A stretch of DNA of 64,000 nt from Marinibacterium sp050389775 (GTDB lineage: Bacteria; Pseudomonadota; Alphaproteobacteria; Rhodobacterales; Rhodobacteraceae). Within the stretch, counting starts at the first letter, position 1. Each line of letters starts with the position of its first letter. The stretch lies in NCBI RefSeq assembly GCF_050389775.1, contig NZ_CP177145.1, forward strand, positions 246,366 through 310,365, written 5' to 3'. Positions 44,387 through 52,423 of the stretch are shown piece after piece. Made by a program: the position numbers and the translations under genes. Below the pieces are notes generated by a model. That model ran no database searches and was not told where the DNA came from. It saw only the letters and a list, made by a program, of their open reading frames with translations.

Positions 44387-45130
44387 ATGAGCACCCCCTC
44401 CCCCGGCCGGGCCGCCGAGGCCCGGCGCATGATCCTTCCCGGCGATCCCGCCCTGCCGCTGGTCCTGGCCGAACCGGCCGGCGCCCCGCGTGGCACCGTG
44501 GTGCTGATCCATGGCCGCAACGGCGCGCCCGACCAGCCGCAGATCGCCCAGGTCGCGGCGGCCTATCTCGACCGGGGCTGGCGCGTGGTCCGGCCCGAAC
44601 TGCCCCATTCCGCCGCCCTGCCCGGGTCGGGCGATCCGGCCGCCCTGACCCTGGCCGGCCATGTCGCCGCCGCCTGCCGGGCGCTGGATCACGCTCGCAC
44701 GGCCTGGCCCGACGTGCCGCTGGCCCTCGCCGGGCACAGCATCGGCGGTTATGCCGTGGGCCGGCTGGCCGCGACGCCCGGGCTGGCCCACCTGCTGGCC
44801 GTCTCGCCGGTGCTGTCCGGCCCGCGCCTGCTGGCCGCCCGCCGGGCGATGGGCCCCCAGGCCATGGCCGAGCTCGAGGCCGAGGCACCGCTCTACCGAC
44901 AGGAGCTTGACCGGGCCGATGCCGCGCCGGTCCTGGCCACCAGCGCCGCGCCGTTGGCCGTCGTGACCGGGGCCTGTGACGGGCTGGTCACGCCGGCCCA
45001 TGCCCGGGCCTTTGGCGCGGCCGCACCCGGGCTGGTCTTCTTCGGGTCCATCCCCGGCCAGCACCATTGCCCCGAAGGCCCCGATTGCGCGGCGATGCTG
45101 GCCGCCGCGCTGATCGCGGTGGGCGCATGA
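44387..45130 (+). CDS. Alpha/beta hydrolase
   Basis: A 247-residue cytoplasmic serine hydrolase. The strand-turn-helix VVLIHGRNG, the nucleophile elbow GHSIGG (about residues 119-124), an acid at ACDGLVTP and the catalytic His in GQHHC complete the triad. The start at 44387 is taken because MSTPSPGRAAEARR leads directly into the fold. It is divergent from the OpgG-like gene and overlaps the GH15 gene by four bases, so it may remove an acyl or ester substituent from a sugar. The substrate is unknown. Confidence 0.85.
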   Translation: MSTPSPGRAAEARRMILPGDPALPLVLAEPAGAPRGTVVLIHGRNGAPDQPQIAQVAAAYLDRGWRVVRPELPHSAALPGSGDPAALTLAGHVAAACRALDHARTAWPDVPLALAGHSIGGYAVGRLAATPGLAHLLAVSPVLSGPRLLAARRAMGPQAMAELEAEAPLYRQELDRADAAPVLATSAAPLAVVTGACDGLVTPAHARAFGAAAPGLVFFGSIPGQHHCPEGPDCAAMLAAALIAVGA

Positions 45131-46413
45131 CCGCCCCGGCCCCCTGGATCGCCGCCCGCCGGCTGGCCGCCGCCCGGGCCATGCGCGCGGCCACCTCGGC
45201 CACCGAGCTTCTGCGCGACCGGCCAGGCTTTGGCTGGCGGGTCGCCCCGGCGCGCGGGTCCATCCTGGCCTCGCCGCGCATGGCCAGCTGGGATCCCGAA
45301 CCGGACTACTTTCACCATTGGGTGCGCGATGCGGCCATCGTGCTGGCCGCCGTGCCCCAGGCCATGCAGGCCGATCCCGAGGCCGCGCCGTTCTGGCGCC
45401 AGGCCGTGATCGACCACGTGGCATTCGGCCTGCACATCTCCGATCCCGACCGGCAGGGCCCGGCCGGCAACCCGCTGCGCCCGACCACCCTGCCCTCGCA
45501 CATGGAGTACCTGCGCCCCGATGCCGAGCTGGCCGCCCTGTCCGGCTCGGCCTGGCTGGACGAACCGCGCGTGGCTGCCGATGGCGGGCCCGACCTGGAA
45601 CGCTGGAGCCGCCCGCAGGACGACGGGCCGGCCCTGCGCGCCGCCGGGCTGATGCGCCTGGGCCGGGTCCTGCCCGAGGCCGCCACGCCTGCAGCCCGCC
45701 GGCTGATCGCCCGCGACCTGGCCCATGTGCTTCGCGTGGCCGGGCGCCCGGCCATCGGCCCCTGGGAGGAAGAGCCGCCGCGGCGCACCAGCTTTACCCT
45801 GATCGCCCAGTGGGATGCGCTGGACCTGGCCGCCGGGGACGATCCCGCCGGGCCCTGGCAGGCCGCGGCCGACCGCCTGGCCGCGCTGATCGCCGACACG
45901 ATGCATCCCGGCCAGGGCTACCTGGGCGAAAGCATCGAGGACCGTGGCCGGCTGGACAGCGCCACCCTGCTGGCCATCCTGCATGCCGGGCGCCACGATG
46001 GCCCGCTGGCCCTGGATGCGCCGAGCACCCTTGCCACGGCCCGGGCGCTGGAACGGGTCTTTGGCGCGCTCTACCCGATCAACCGGGGCCGGGCCGAACC
46101 GGCCATCGGGCGCTGGGACACAGACGTGTATTTCGGCGGAAACCCGTGGTTTCCCAACACCCTGGGCATGGCCGAGCTGCATTACCGCCTGGCCGCGCTT
46201 GACCGCGACCGGGCGGCCTTTGACCGGGCCGAGGGCTGGATGGCGTTGGTACACGAGGTCGCGCCCGACCCCGACCAGCCGCTGGCCGAGCAGTTCGACC
46301 GCAGCACGGGCGCGCCGACATCCTGCCTGATGCTGACCTGGTCTGCGGCGGCCTTTCTCGAAGCCACCGGCGCCCGGGAAACGGCCGTTCAGGCGCTGGC
46401 CGGGTCGAGGTAA
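45127..46413 (+). CDS. Glycoside hydrolase family 15 (glucoamylase-like)
   Basis: A 428-residue (alpha/alpha)6-barrel enzyme. GH15 motifs are clear: DYFHHWVRDAAI, SRPQDDGPALRA, the general-acid region WEEE (about residue 217) and the base-bearing EQFDRSTGAPTS near residue 395. It should release glucose from the non-reducing end of alpha-glucans, maltooligosaccharides or related sugars. No signal peptide is present, so it acts in the cytoplasm. Its 3' end overlaps the convergent GH144-like gene by 25 bases. Confidence 0.9.
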   Translation: MTAPAPWIAARRLAAARAMRAATSATELLRDRPGFGWRVAPARGSILASPRMASWDPEPDYFHHWVRDAAIVLAAVPQAMQADPEAAPFWRQAVIDHVAFGLHISDPDRQGPAGNPLRPTTLPSHMEYLRPDAELAALSGSAWLDEPRVAADGGPDLERWSRPQDDGPALRAAGLMRLGRVLPEAATPAARRLIARDLAHVLRVAGRPAIGPWEEEPPRRTSFTLIAQWDALDLAAGDDPAGPWQAAADRLAALIADTMHPGQGYLGESIEDRGRLDSATLLAILHAGRHDGPLALDAPSTLATARALERVFGALYPINRGRAEPAIGRWDTDVYFGGNPWFPNTLGMAELHYRLAALDRDRAAFDRAEGWMALVHEVAPDPDQPLAEQFDRSTGAPTSCLMLTWSAAAFLEATGARETAVQALAGSR

Positions 46414-47645
46414 GGCGCGCGGAAGCCCAGCCGCAGCAGGCCCCGGCGGATTTCACGGCGCGACGAGACGAGGTCCCAGATCAGGCCGGACCGGTGGTTT
46501 TCCAGGCCGATGACAATCGGCGCCTGGTCGATGGCCAGCCGGCTGTCGGCCACCCAGTCCCGGGCCGGGCAGAAGGCATCGACAAAGCCCGCCTCGCCCC
46601 ACAGCCGGTCGCCCAGATCGTCATGCAAATGGCGCAGCACGGCCATCGACGGCCCGGGCACGAACGGCAGCGACCCCAGCGCGGCGGTGGGCGTGATCGT
46701 GCCCGTGTCCTCGGTCGGCGCATGGGCGACATAGCCCGAGGGATCGTCGCTGGCCGTCAGCCCCCAACACTCCGGGCCATACCCCGCCCAGCCATGGGGA
46801 TTTTGCAGGCAATGGTGGCGGTTGACCAGCGCATGGGCCCGGGCCTGGGCGGCGTAATCGGCGTAATCGTCGTGCAGCCCGCGCGGGTCGATGCCCAGGA
46901 AGGGGTATTGCGACAGGAACAGCGGCCCGCCCCAATCCGGCCCCAGAGGCAGCATTGTTCCCCCGTAATCGCGCCCGTTGCGAAACGCCGGCGCGCTGGC
47001 CCAGCTGTCGTGATAGACCTGCGCCGGCAGCGGAAAGGTCGGCGATCCGGCGCCCAGCACAAAGACCGGCAGGCATTCGTTCCAGCCCCGGATCGGCAGG
47101 GCATGCGGGGCGAAATCACGGTCGGGATGGCCGTGCCACATCAGCTCGGTGCCGTCGCGCAGATGCGCGGCCCAGTTCACCCCTTCGTAAAGCGCGGTGA
47201 TCCGCGCGCCGATCTCGGGCGCTTCGGTGAAACAGGCCGCCGCCCCCAGCAGGCCCAGCATCAGGAAGGCCGTCTCGACCAGGTCGCCGCCATCGTCGCC
47301 GGGCATGAAGGGCAGCACCCGCCCGGTCGTGCCCTGCAGGAAATGCGGATAGACCCCGTCGAACCGGTCGGCCTGTTCCAGGAAGGTCACGATGCGTTCC
47401 AGCCGGTCGAGGATCTCGCGCCGGGGGCGCCAGCCCCGCTCCGCCGCCACGACCTGGGCCAGCAGGCCAAAGCCCGTGCCCCCGGTGCAGACCGTTTCGC
47501 CGATGTCATAGCCAAAGGCCCCGGCGCTGCGCTCGCGGGCCATGCCCGAAACCGGATGGCTCCAGTCGAGGAAATACAGCGCCGTGGCCTGGGCCACCCG
47601 GTCGCGCAGGGCGGCGTCGTCCAGCCCGCGGATCAGCTCAGCCAT
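46389..47645 (-). CDS. GH144-like glucanase (glycoamylase-family domain)
   Basis: A 418-residue protein with the Glycoamylase/GH144-type signatures FLDWSHPVSGMARERS, YDIGETVCTGGTGFGL and VETAFLMLGLLGA. Characterised GH144 enzymes are endo-beta-1,2-glucanases acting on linear and cyclic beta-1,2-glucan. The start at 47645 (MAELIRGLDD) overlaps the GH3 stop by 13 bases. No signal peptide is seen, so it would work on imported oligosaccharides or be exported by an unseen route. Placement beside GH3 and OpgG-like genes supports beta-1,2-glucan use. Confidence 0.87.
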   Translation of the reverse strand: MAELIRGLDDAALRDRVAQATALYFLDWSHPVSGMARERSAGAFGYDIGETVCTGGTGFGLLAQVVAAERGWRPRREILDRLERIVTFLEQADRFDGVYPHFLQGTTGRVLPFMPGDDGGDLVETAFLMLGLLGAAACFTEAPEIGARITALYEGVNWAAHLRDGTELMWHGHPDRDFAPHALPIRGWNECLPVFVLGAGSPTFPLPAQVYHDSWASAPAFRNGRDYGGTMLPLGPDWGGPLFLSQYPFLGIDPRGLHDDYADYAAQARAHALVNRHHCLQNPHGWAGYGPECWGLTASDDPSGYVAHAPTEDTGTITPTAALGSLPFVPGPSMAVLRHLHDDLGDRLWGEAGFVDAFCPARDWVADSRLAIDQAPIVIGLENHRSGLIWDLVSSRREIRRGLLRLGFRAPYLDPASA

Positions 47646-49867
47646 GTCAGCTCGACCGGCTGGGTATCGCGGCTGTTGGGGCCGACGTGCAGGATGATCT
47701 GGCCCGGGTCGCGCAGCCATTCGGCCGCGTCCAGCGAGGGCGCCAGCGGATAGGCGAACTGGCCGGCATCCAGTTCAAAGACCACCTCGCGGCTTTCGCC
47801 GGGGCTGAGGGTGATCTGCTTGAAATCGATCATGAACCGGGCCGGCCGGGTGATCCGGGCCACCGGGTCCGAGGCATAGAGCTGGACGGTTTCGACCGCC
47901 TCGCGCGGGCCGGCATTCTCGACCGTCAGGCTGAGCAGGACCTTGTCGCCGGCATGGGCCCGGGCGGCCGACAGGCGCGGCGGGCCATACCGCATGTCGC
48001 CATAACCCAGCCCGAAGCCAAAGGGGAACCGGGTCAGCCCGTCGGGCAGGTCCAGCCAGCCGGTACGGAACTTCTGGAAGACACCCGGGAACGGCCGGCC
48101 GGTGGGTTCCTCGGCATGGCTGACCGGCACTTCGCCCGGGTGCAGGGGCAGCGTGACACACAGCCGGGCCGAGGGGCTGGCCGCGCCGAACAGCAGGTCG
48201 GCCACGCCTTCGGGCCCGGAAATCCCGCCGTGCCAGGCATAGAGCAGGGCATCGGCATTCTCGGCCACCGACCCCAGCGCCAGCGGCCGGCCGGCAAAGA
48301 CAATGACCACCACGGGCTTGCCGGTTTCCTTCAGCGCGGCGACCAGCCGGTGATGCGCCTCTGGCAGGGCCGGCGACAGAGACGACGAACTCTCGCCGGC
48401 ATGTTCCTTGGCCTCGCCCACGGTCACCACGATGACCTCGGACCGCCGCGCGACCTCCAGCGCTTCGAGCAGCAGGTCTGCCTCGGTACGCGGGTCGGCC
48501 TCGACCGTGGTGCCATGCACGTTCAGCCGCCGTTCCAGCCAGCTGTCGGCCACGATATTGGCCCCCCATGCCGTGTCCGGCATGCGCCCGGTCAGGGCGG
48601 CCACGGCATCGGACAGGCTGACCACGTCGTCGGAATTGCCCGACACCGCCCAGGTGCCCAACATGTTGCGCCGGTCGCGGGCAAAGGGCCCGATCAGCGC
48701 CACGCCCGTGGCATCGTCCAGCGGCAGCACGCCGTCGTTCTTCAGCAGCACGGCCGACCGCGCCGCGGCCCGGCGGGCCAGCTTGCGCCCGCTCAGCCGC
48801 GATGGCGCCTCGGTGTCGCCGATGCCCCGGAACGGATCGTCGAGCAGGCCGAGCGCAGCCTTGAAGCTGAGCACCCGGTGGCAGGCCCGGTCGATCAGCC
48901 CGCGGATCTCGTCGGCGGAAAAGGCCACCCCGGCATCGGGAGCCGACAGGCCGTCGCGGGCCAGGGCCGGCAGTTCGGCCAGGTAATCCTCGCCGACCAT
49001 GTCCATGTCGATGCCCGCATGCAGCGCCCGGGCCACGACGACCGGCGCCGGGCCCAACCCGTGGGCCGTCAGTTCCTTGACCCCGGTGTAATCGGACACG
49101 ACCAGCCCGCCAAAGCCCGTCCGGCCGCGCAGCCAGCCTTCGATCAGCGGCGCGTGGGCATGCATGGCCAGCTTGTTGACCGCGTTGAACGAGGCCATGA
49201 CGCTGGCCGCGCCTTCGGCCACGCCGGCGGCAAAGGGCGGCAGGTAGATCGACAGCAGGTCTTCCCAGGACAGGCTGGCATTGTCGTAATCCCGGCCGCT
49301 GTCGGGCGCGCCGTAGGCGACAAAATGCTTGAGGCAGGCGGCCACCCGGCCGGCACCGGCAATATCCCGCCCCTGGAACCCGCGGGTTGCCGCCACCGCG
49401 ATGCGCGACGCCAGCAGCGGGTCTTCGCCCGGGCTTTCGGCCACCCGGCCCCAGCGGGCATCGCGGGAAATGTCGATCATCGGCGCATAGACCTGGTGCA
49501 GCCCTTCCGACGCGGCTTCGGCCGCGGCAAAGGCCGAGGTCTCCTCGACCAGGTCCAGGTCCCAGCTGCAGGCCAGGGCCACGGGCAGCGGGAACACCGT
49601 GCGGTGGCCATGGATGACATCCTCGGCGAAGAACAGCGGAATGCCCAGGCGCGAGCCGGCCAGCGCGCGGTCCTGCATGGCCCGGGCCGAGGCCAGCGAC
49701 TTGGTGCCGAAAATCGCCCCGACCGCCCCGGCATCCAGCCTCTGGGCCAGCGGTGTATCCTGTTTCGCCCCGGTGGTCAGACCTTCGCCGGCCGCCAGAA
49801 GGTTGAGCTGGCCGATTTTCTCGGCAAGCGTCATCTCGGCCATCAGCCGATCGACTTGGCGCTGCAT
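47633..49867 (-). CDS. Beta-glucosidase, glycoside hydrolase family 3
   Basis: A 744-residue GH3 enzyme: TIM-barrel domain with the nucleophile Asp in VVSDYTGVKEL (about residue 260), alpha/beta sandwich domain (about 370-580) and a C-terminal fibronectin type III-like domain. The common N-terminal signal peptide is missing, so it is probably cytoplasmic. It would cleave beta-glucosidic oligosaccharides such as sophorose released by the GH144-like enzyme. It follows the ABC transporter gene by 24 bases. Confidence 0.93.
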   Translation of the reverse strand: MQRQVDRLMAEMTLAEKIGQLNLLAAGEGLTTGAKQDTPLAQRLDAGAVGAIFGTKSLASARAMQDRALAGSRLGIPLFFAEDVIHGHRTVFPLPVALACSWDLDLVEETSAFAAAEAASEGLHQVYAPMIDISRDARWGRVAESPGEDPLLASRIAVAATRGFQGRDIAGAGRVAACLKHFVAYGAPDSGRDYDNASLSWEDLLSIYLPPFAAGVAEGAASVMASFNAVNKLAMHAHAPLIEGWLRGRTGFGGLVVSDYTGVKELTAHGLGPAPVVVARALHAGIDMDMVGEDYLAELPALARDGLSAPDAGVAFSADEIRGLIDRACHRVLSFKAALGLLDDPFRGIGDTEAPSRLSGRKLARRAAARSAVLLKNDGVLPLDDATGVALIGPFARDRRNMLGTWAVSGNSDDVVSLSDAVAALTGRMPDTAWGANIVADSWLERRLNVHGTTVEADPRTEADLLLEALEVARRSEVIVVTVGEAKEHAGESSSSLSPALPEAHHRLVAALKETGKPVVVIVFAGRPLALGSVAENADALLYAWHGGISGPEGVADLLFGAASPSARLCVTLPLHPGEVPVSHAEEPTGRPFPGVFQKFRTGWLDLPDGLTRFPFGFGLGYGDMRYGPPRLSAARAHAGDKVLLSLTVENAGPREAVETVQLYASDPVARITRPARFMIDFKQITLSPGESREVVFELDAGQFAYPLAPSLDAAEWLRDPGQIILHVGPNSRDTQPVELTWLS

Positions 49868-49891
49868 GTCAGTGTCCCGTGTTCAAAGCCG

Positions 49892-51829
49892 TCATTCGGC
49901 CGCGTGGCGCGCGACCATGGGTTGCGCCTGCACCGGGACTGGCCGGCCGACACCGTTGCGGATGTCGAGGACCGTGGAATAGAACGGTTCCCCGTCCGGG
50001 TCGGTCGGCACGGATTCCCCGTGCAGCACCGCAAGGATGGCGGTGTCGGGCAAGGCTTCGCACAGGGCAATGTGGAAGTCCACCACGGCATCCACGTCCA
50101 GGGCCGAGGTGGCCTCGTCCAGCAGCAGGATCCGGGGTTTGGCCAGCAGGATCCTGGCAAGAACCAGCCGTTGCTTCTGCCCGCCCGAGAAGACATTGCG
50201 CCAGTTCTTGCCGTGGTGAAGATCGGCATCGAGGCAATTGATGACATCGCCCAGGCCCACCCGGGCCAGCACATGGGCCACGGCGATGTCCGAATGCTGT
50301 TCGGGATGGTCGGGATAGGTCACCAGGGCCTTCAGGGTCAGCCGGTCGGGAATGTCCGGCTCCTGCCCGGCAAAGAACAGCCCGGCACCCTCGCGCATGC
50401 TCACCCGGCCTTCGCCATAGGGCCACAGCCCGGCCACGGCCTTGAGCAGGCTGCTCTTGCCACAGCCGTTCTGGCCGCGCAGGAAGACCCGGTCGCCGGG
50501 GTTCAGCTGCAGCCGGGGCACGACGAGGAACGGCTCGGCATCATGCCCGCGGTGGCACAGGCCCAGCCCGTCCAGCGCCAGCAGCGGGCCCTCGGCCACG
50601 CGGTGGCGTTCGAACCGGCTGACCCCGGTCTCGGCATAGAAGGCCTGCCGCGCCTCGACCCGTTCGACGGCCCGGGCGATTTCGGTCAGGCGGGTGGCAT
50701 TGGCCTTCAGCGTGGCAATCGCGGGCATGACATTGATGAACCACGACACGTCGCCGATCAGCTCGGCGGTCAGCTCGCTGGACGCGGCGAAATTGCGAAA
50801 GCTGAGATGCCCGGCCATGTAGGCCGGCAGGGCCGGCAGGTAGGCCAGCAACCGCGAGGACAGAAAGCTGTAGGTGTTGGAAAACAGCATCATCCCCGCG
50901 TCCAGCCGGTTCTGGCGGCCCCAGGTCTGGTCGACATCGGCATAAAGCCGGCCGTTGATCCGGCGCTGCGCCCGTTCCCCCCGCGAGGCGGCCATCTGCG
51001 CCACGCGGTTCAGCAGCCCGCCCCATTCGCCCCGCCAGGCGCCGTTGCGCCGCTGGCGCTCCAGGTTCAGCCGTTCGATGATGCGGCCCAGCTGCCAGGC
51101 CACCCAGGTGATCGTCGGCACGTAGACGATGATCAGCGCGGCCACGAGGATCGCCGTGCCATACGCGCCGGGCACCAGGTCGACCCGCCCGGCCAGCGCC
51201 GGCGCCCAGGTGGCAATGGCCTCGTTGGCCATCGCGCCCCAGCGGTCCAGGAAGGCCACCGGCTGCGACCGTTCCAGGATCGCCCGCGAAATGAACCAGA
51301 TCGAGGTCACCGCGCCCCACAGGCCCATGGTCAGGCCGATCAGCCCGCCGTACAGCCCGATCGAACATTCGTCGATCCGCTGGTCTATGGCATCGGGCAG
51401 GCGCGAGGCGCCGCCGCTTTCGCTGCGGTCGCTCATCAGGTCGAAGGCAATACGTTCATTGGCCAGCAGGGCGCTGTCGAAGCGCGCGACCAGCCAGCCC
51501 CGCGCCCGCCGGTGCAACGTGGCCGAGACCAGGTGGCGCAGGGCCACCCCGGCCATGCGGGCAAAGAAGATGGCAAAGAAGGTCGCCGCCGCCAGCAGCA
51601 CCACGCGCACCGGATCGGGGCCCAGCTCGCCGGAATGGAAATTGGTCAGCGAGGCCAGGAAATCGGCGCTGGCCATGGCCGTCCAGACCGAGGCCTTGCT
51701 CAGAAGGGTCGTCAACCCCATGACGACCACGCTCAGCAACCAGGCCTCGCGCCAGCGCTCCGACACCCAATATGCCGACAGAAGCCCCCAGAATCCGGTG
51801 ATCTTGCCCAAAGTCCAAGCCTCGCCCAT
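49892..51829 (-). CDS. ABC transporter with fused permease and ATPase, SbmA/YddA-like
   Basis: A 645-residue half-transporter. The N-terminal membrane domain (about residues 1-400) has the ABC_membrane_2/SbmA pattern, including the PDAIDQRIDEC motif, and the C-terminal ATPase has Walker A RGQNGCGKSS, signature FSGGQKQRLVLAR and Walker B ILLLDEATSALD. Relatives import peptides, vitamins or long-chain acyl-CoA, or have unknown cargo. It is the first gene of an operon with GH3 and GH144-like enzymes, so an oligosaccharide cargo is possible. An ATG at 51889 with a better ribosome binding site would add 20 residues. Confidence 0.87.
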   Translation of the reverse strand: MGEAWTLGKITGFWGLLSAYWVSERWREAWLLSVVVMGLTTLLSKASVWTAMASADFLASLTNFHSGELGPDPVRVVLLAAATFFAIFFARMAGVALRHLVSATLHRRARGWLVARFDSALLANERIAFDLMSDRSESGGASRLPDAIDQRIDECSIGLYGGLIGLTMGLWGAVTSIWFISRAILERSQPVAFLDRWGAMANEAIATWAPALAGRVDLVPGAYGTAILVAALIIVYVPTITWVAWQLGRIIERLNLERQRRNGAWRGEWGGLLNRVAQMAASRGERAQRRINGRLYADVDQTWGRQNRLDAGMMLFSNTYSFLSSRLLAYLPALPAYMAGHLSFRNFAASSELTAELIGDVSWFINVMPAIATLKANATRLTEIARAVERVEARQAFYAETGVSRFERHRVAEGPLLALDGLGLCHRGHDAEPFLVVPRLQLNPGDRVFLRGQNGCGKSSLLKAVAGLWPYGEGRVSMREGAGLFFAGQEPDIPDRLTLKALVTYPDHPEQHSDIAVAHVLARVGLGDVINCLDADLHHGKNWRNVFSGGQKQRLVLARILLAKPRILLLDEATSALDVDAVVDFHIALCEALPDTAILAVLHGESVPTDPDGEPFYSTVLDIRNGVGRPVPVQAQPMVARHAAE

Positions 51830-52423
51830 ATGCGCAGCCGCACCCGCGCCTTCCACAACATGTCGTTGTCGAAGGCGGCACAGCCGCATTATCTTTGAAG
51901 TCCTGACGGGCGTGTTTTTGCCTTGTTCCGGCAGCTCGACCTTGGCCCGTGGCGAAGAGCCTAGCCGATTTGGGGATCGGCGGTAAACCGCCTGCGCGGC
52001 ATTCGAGTCACTTTCGCGACGGAACAAAGTCACCGCGCCGCGCGTTGAATCGATTCACCCGGCCGATTTTTGCCCGGCCGTCTTGTCGCAGGACACATGG
52101 CCTGCGCCGGCCCCCGGCCCTTCGTCACGCCGCGTCATTTCGGGCAAGCCCCTGAGGCCGCGCCGTTTTCCCCACGGCACCCCCGGCTCGCCGAGCGCCC
52201 GACGGCGGCCTGGCCGAAATGGTCACAGGACATTTTTGCGCTGTTGCGAGGCAGGCACAGGAAAAACCGCGAAACGCCGGCAACCATGTGACGTGATTTG
52301 GACACGCGGAACGGGAAACCGGGCGCGAATCACCTGTCCGGCACAATCCCGCCGGACCAAACCGGCCCGGCGCCACCCTCTCGGATTCGGAAAGCTCTCT
52401 CTGACTTGCCTGCGCGGCCCAGC
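51830..52423. other. Gene-free region upstream of the ABC-GH3-GH144 operon (594 bases)
   Basis: No reading frame here resembles a known family. It must hold the promoter of the operon that starts at 51829, and it includes a LacI-type palindrome at 52046-52057 and a CGGCCG repeat pair at 52060-52065 and 52075-52080. I see no terminator for the glycosyltransferase gene that ends at 52424. Confidence 0.6.
52046..52057. promoter_or_regulatory. LacI-family-type operator palindrome
   Basis: TGAATCGATTCA is a perfect 12-bp palindrome with the central CG and TGAA/TTCA arms usual for LacI-family repressors of sugar operons. It lies 217 bases before the start of the ABC-GH3-GH144 operon. No LacI-family gene is in the window. 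Confidence 0.45.
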
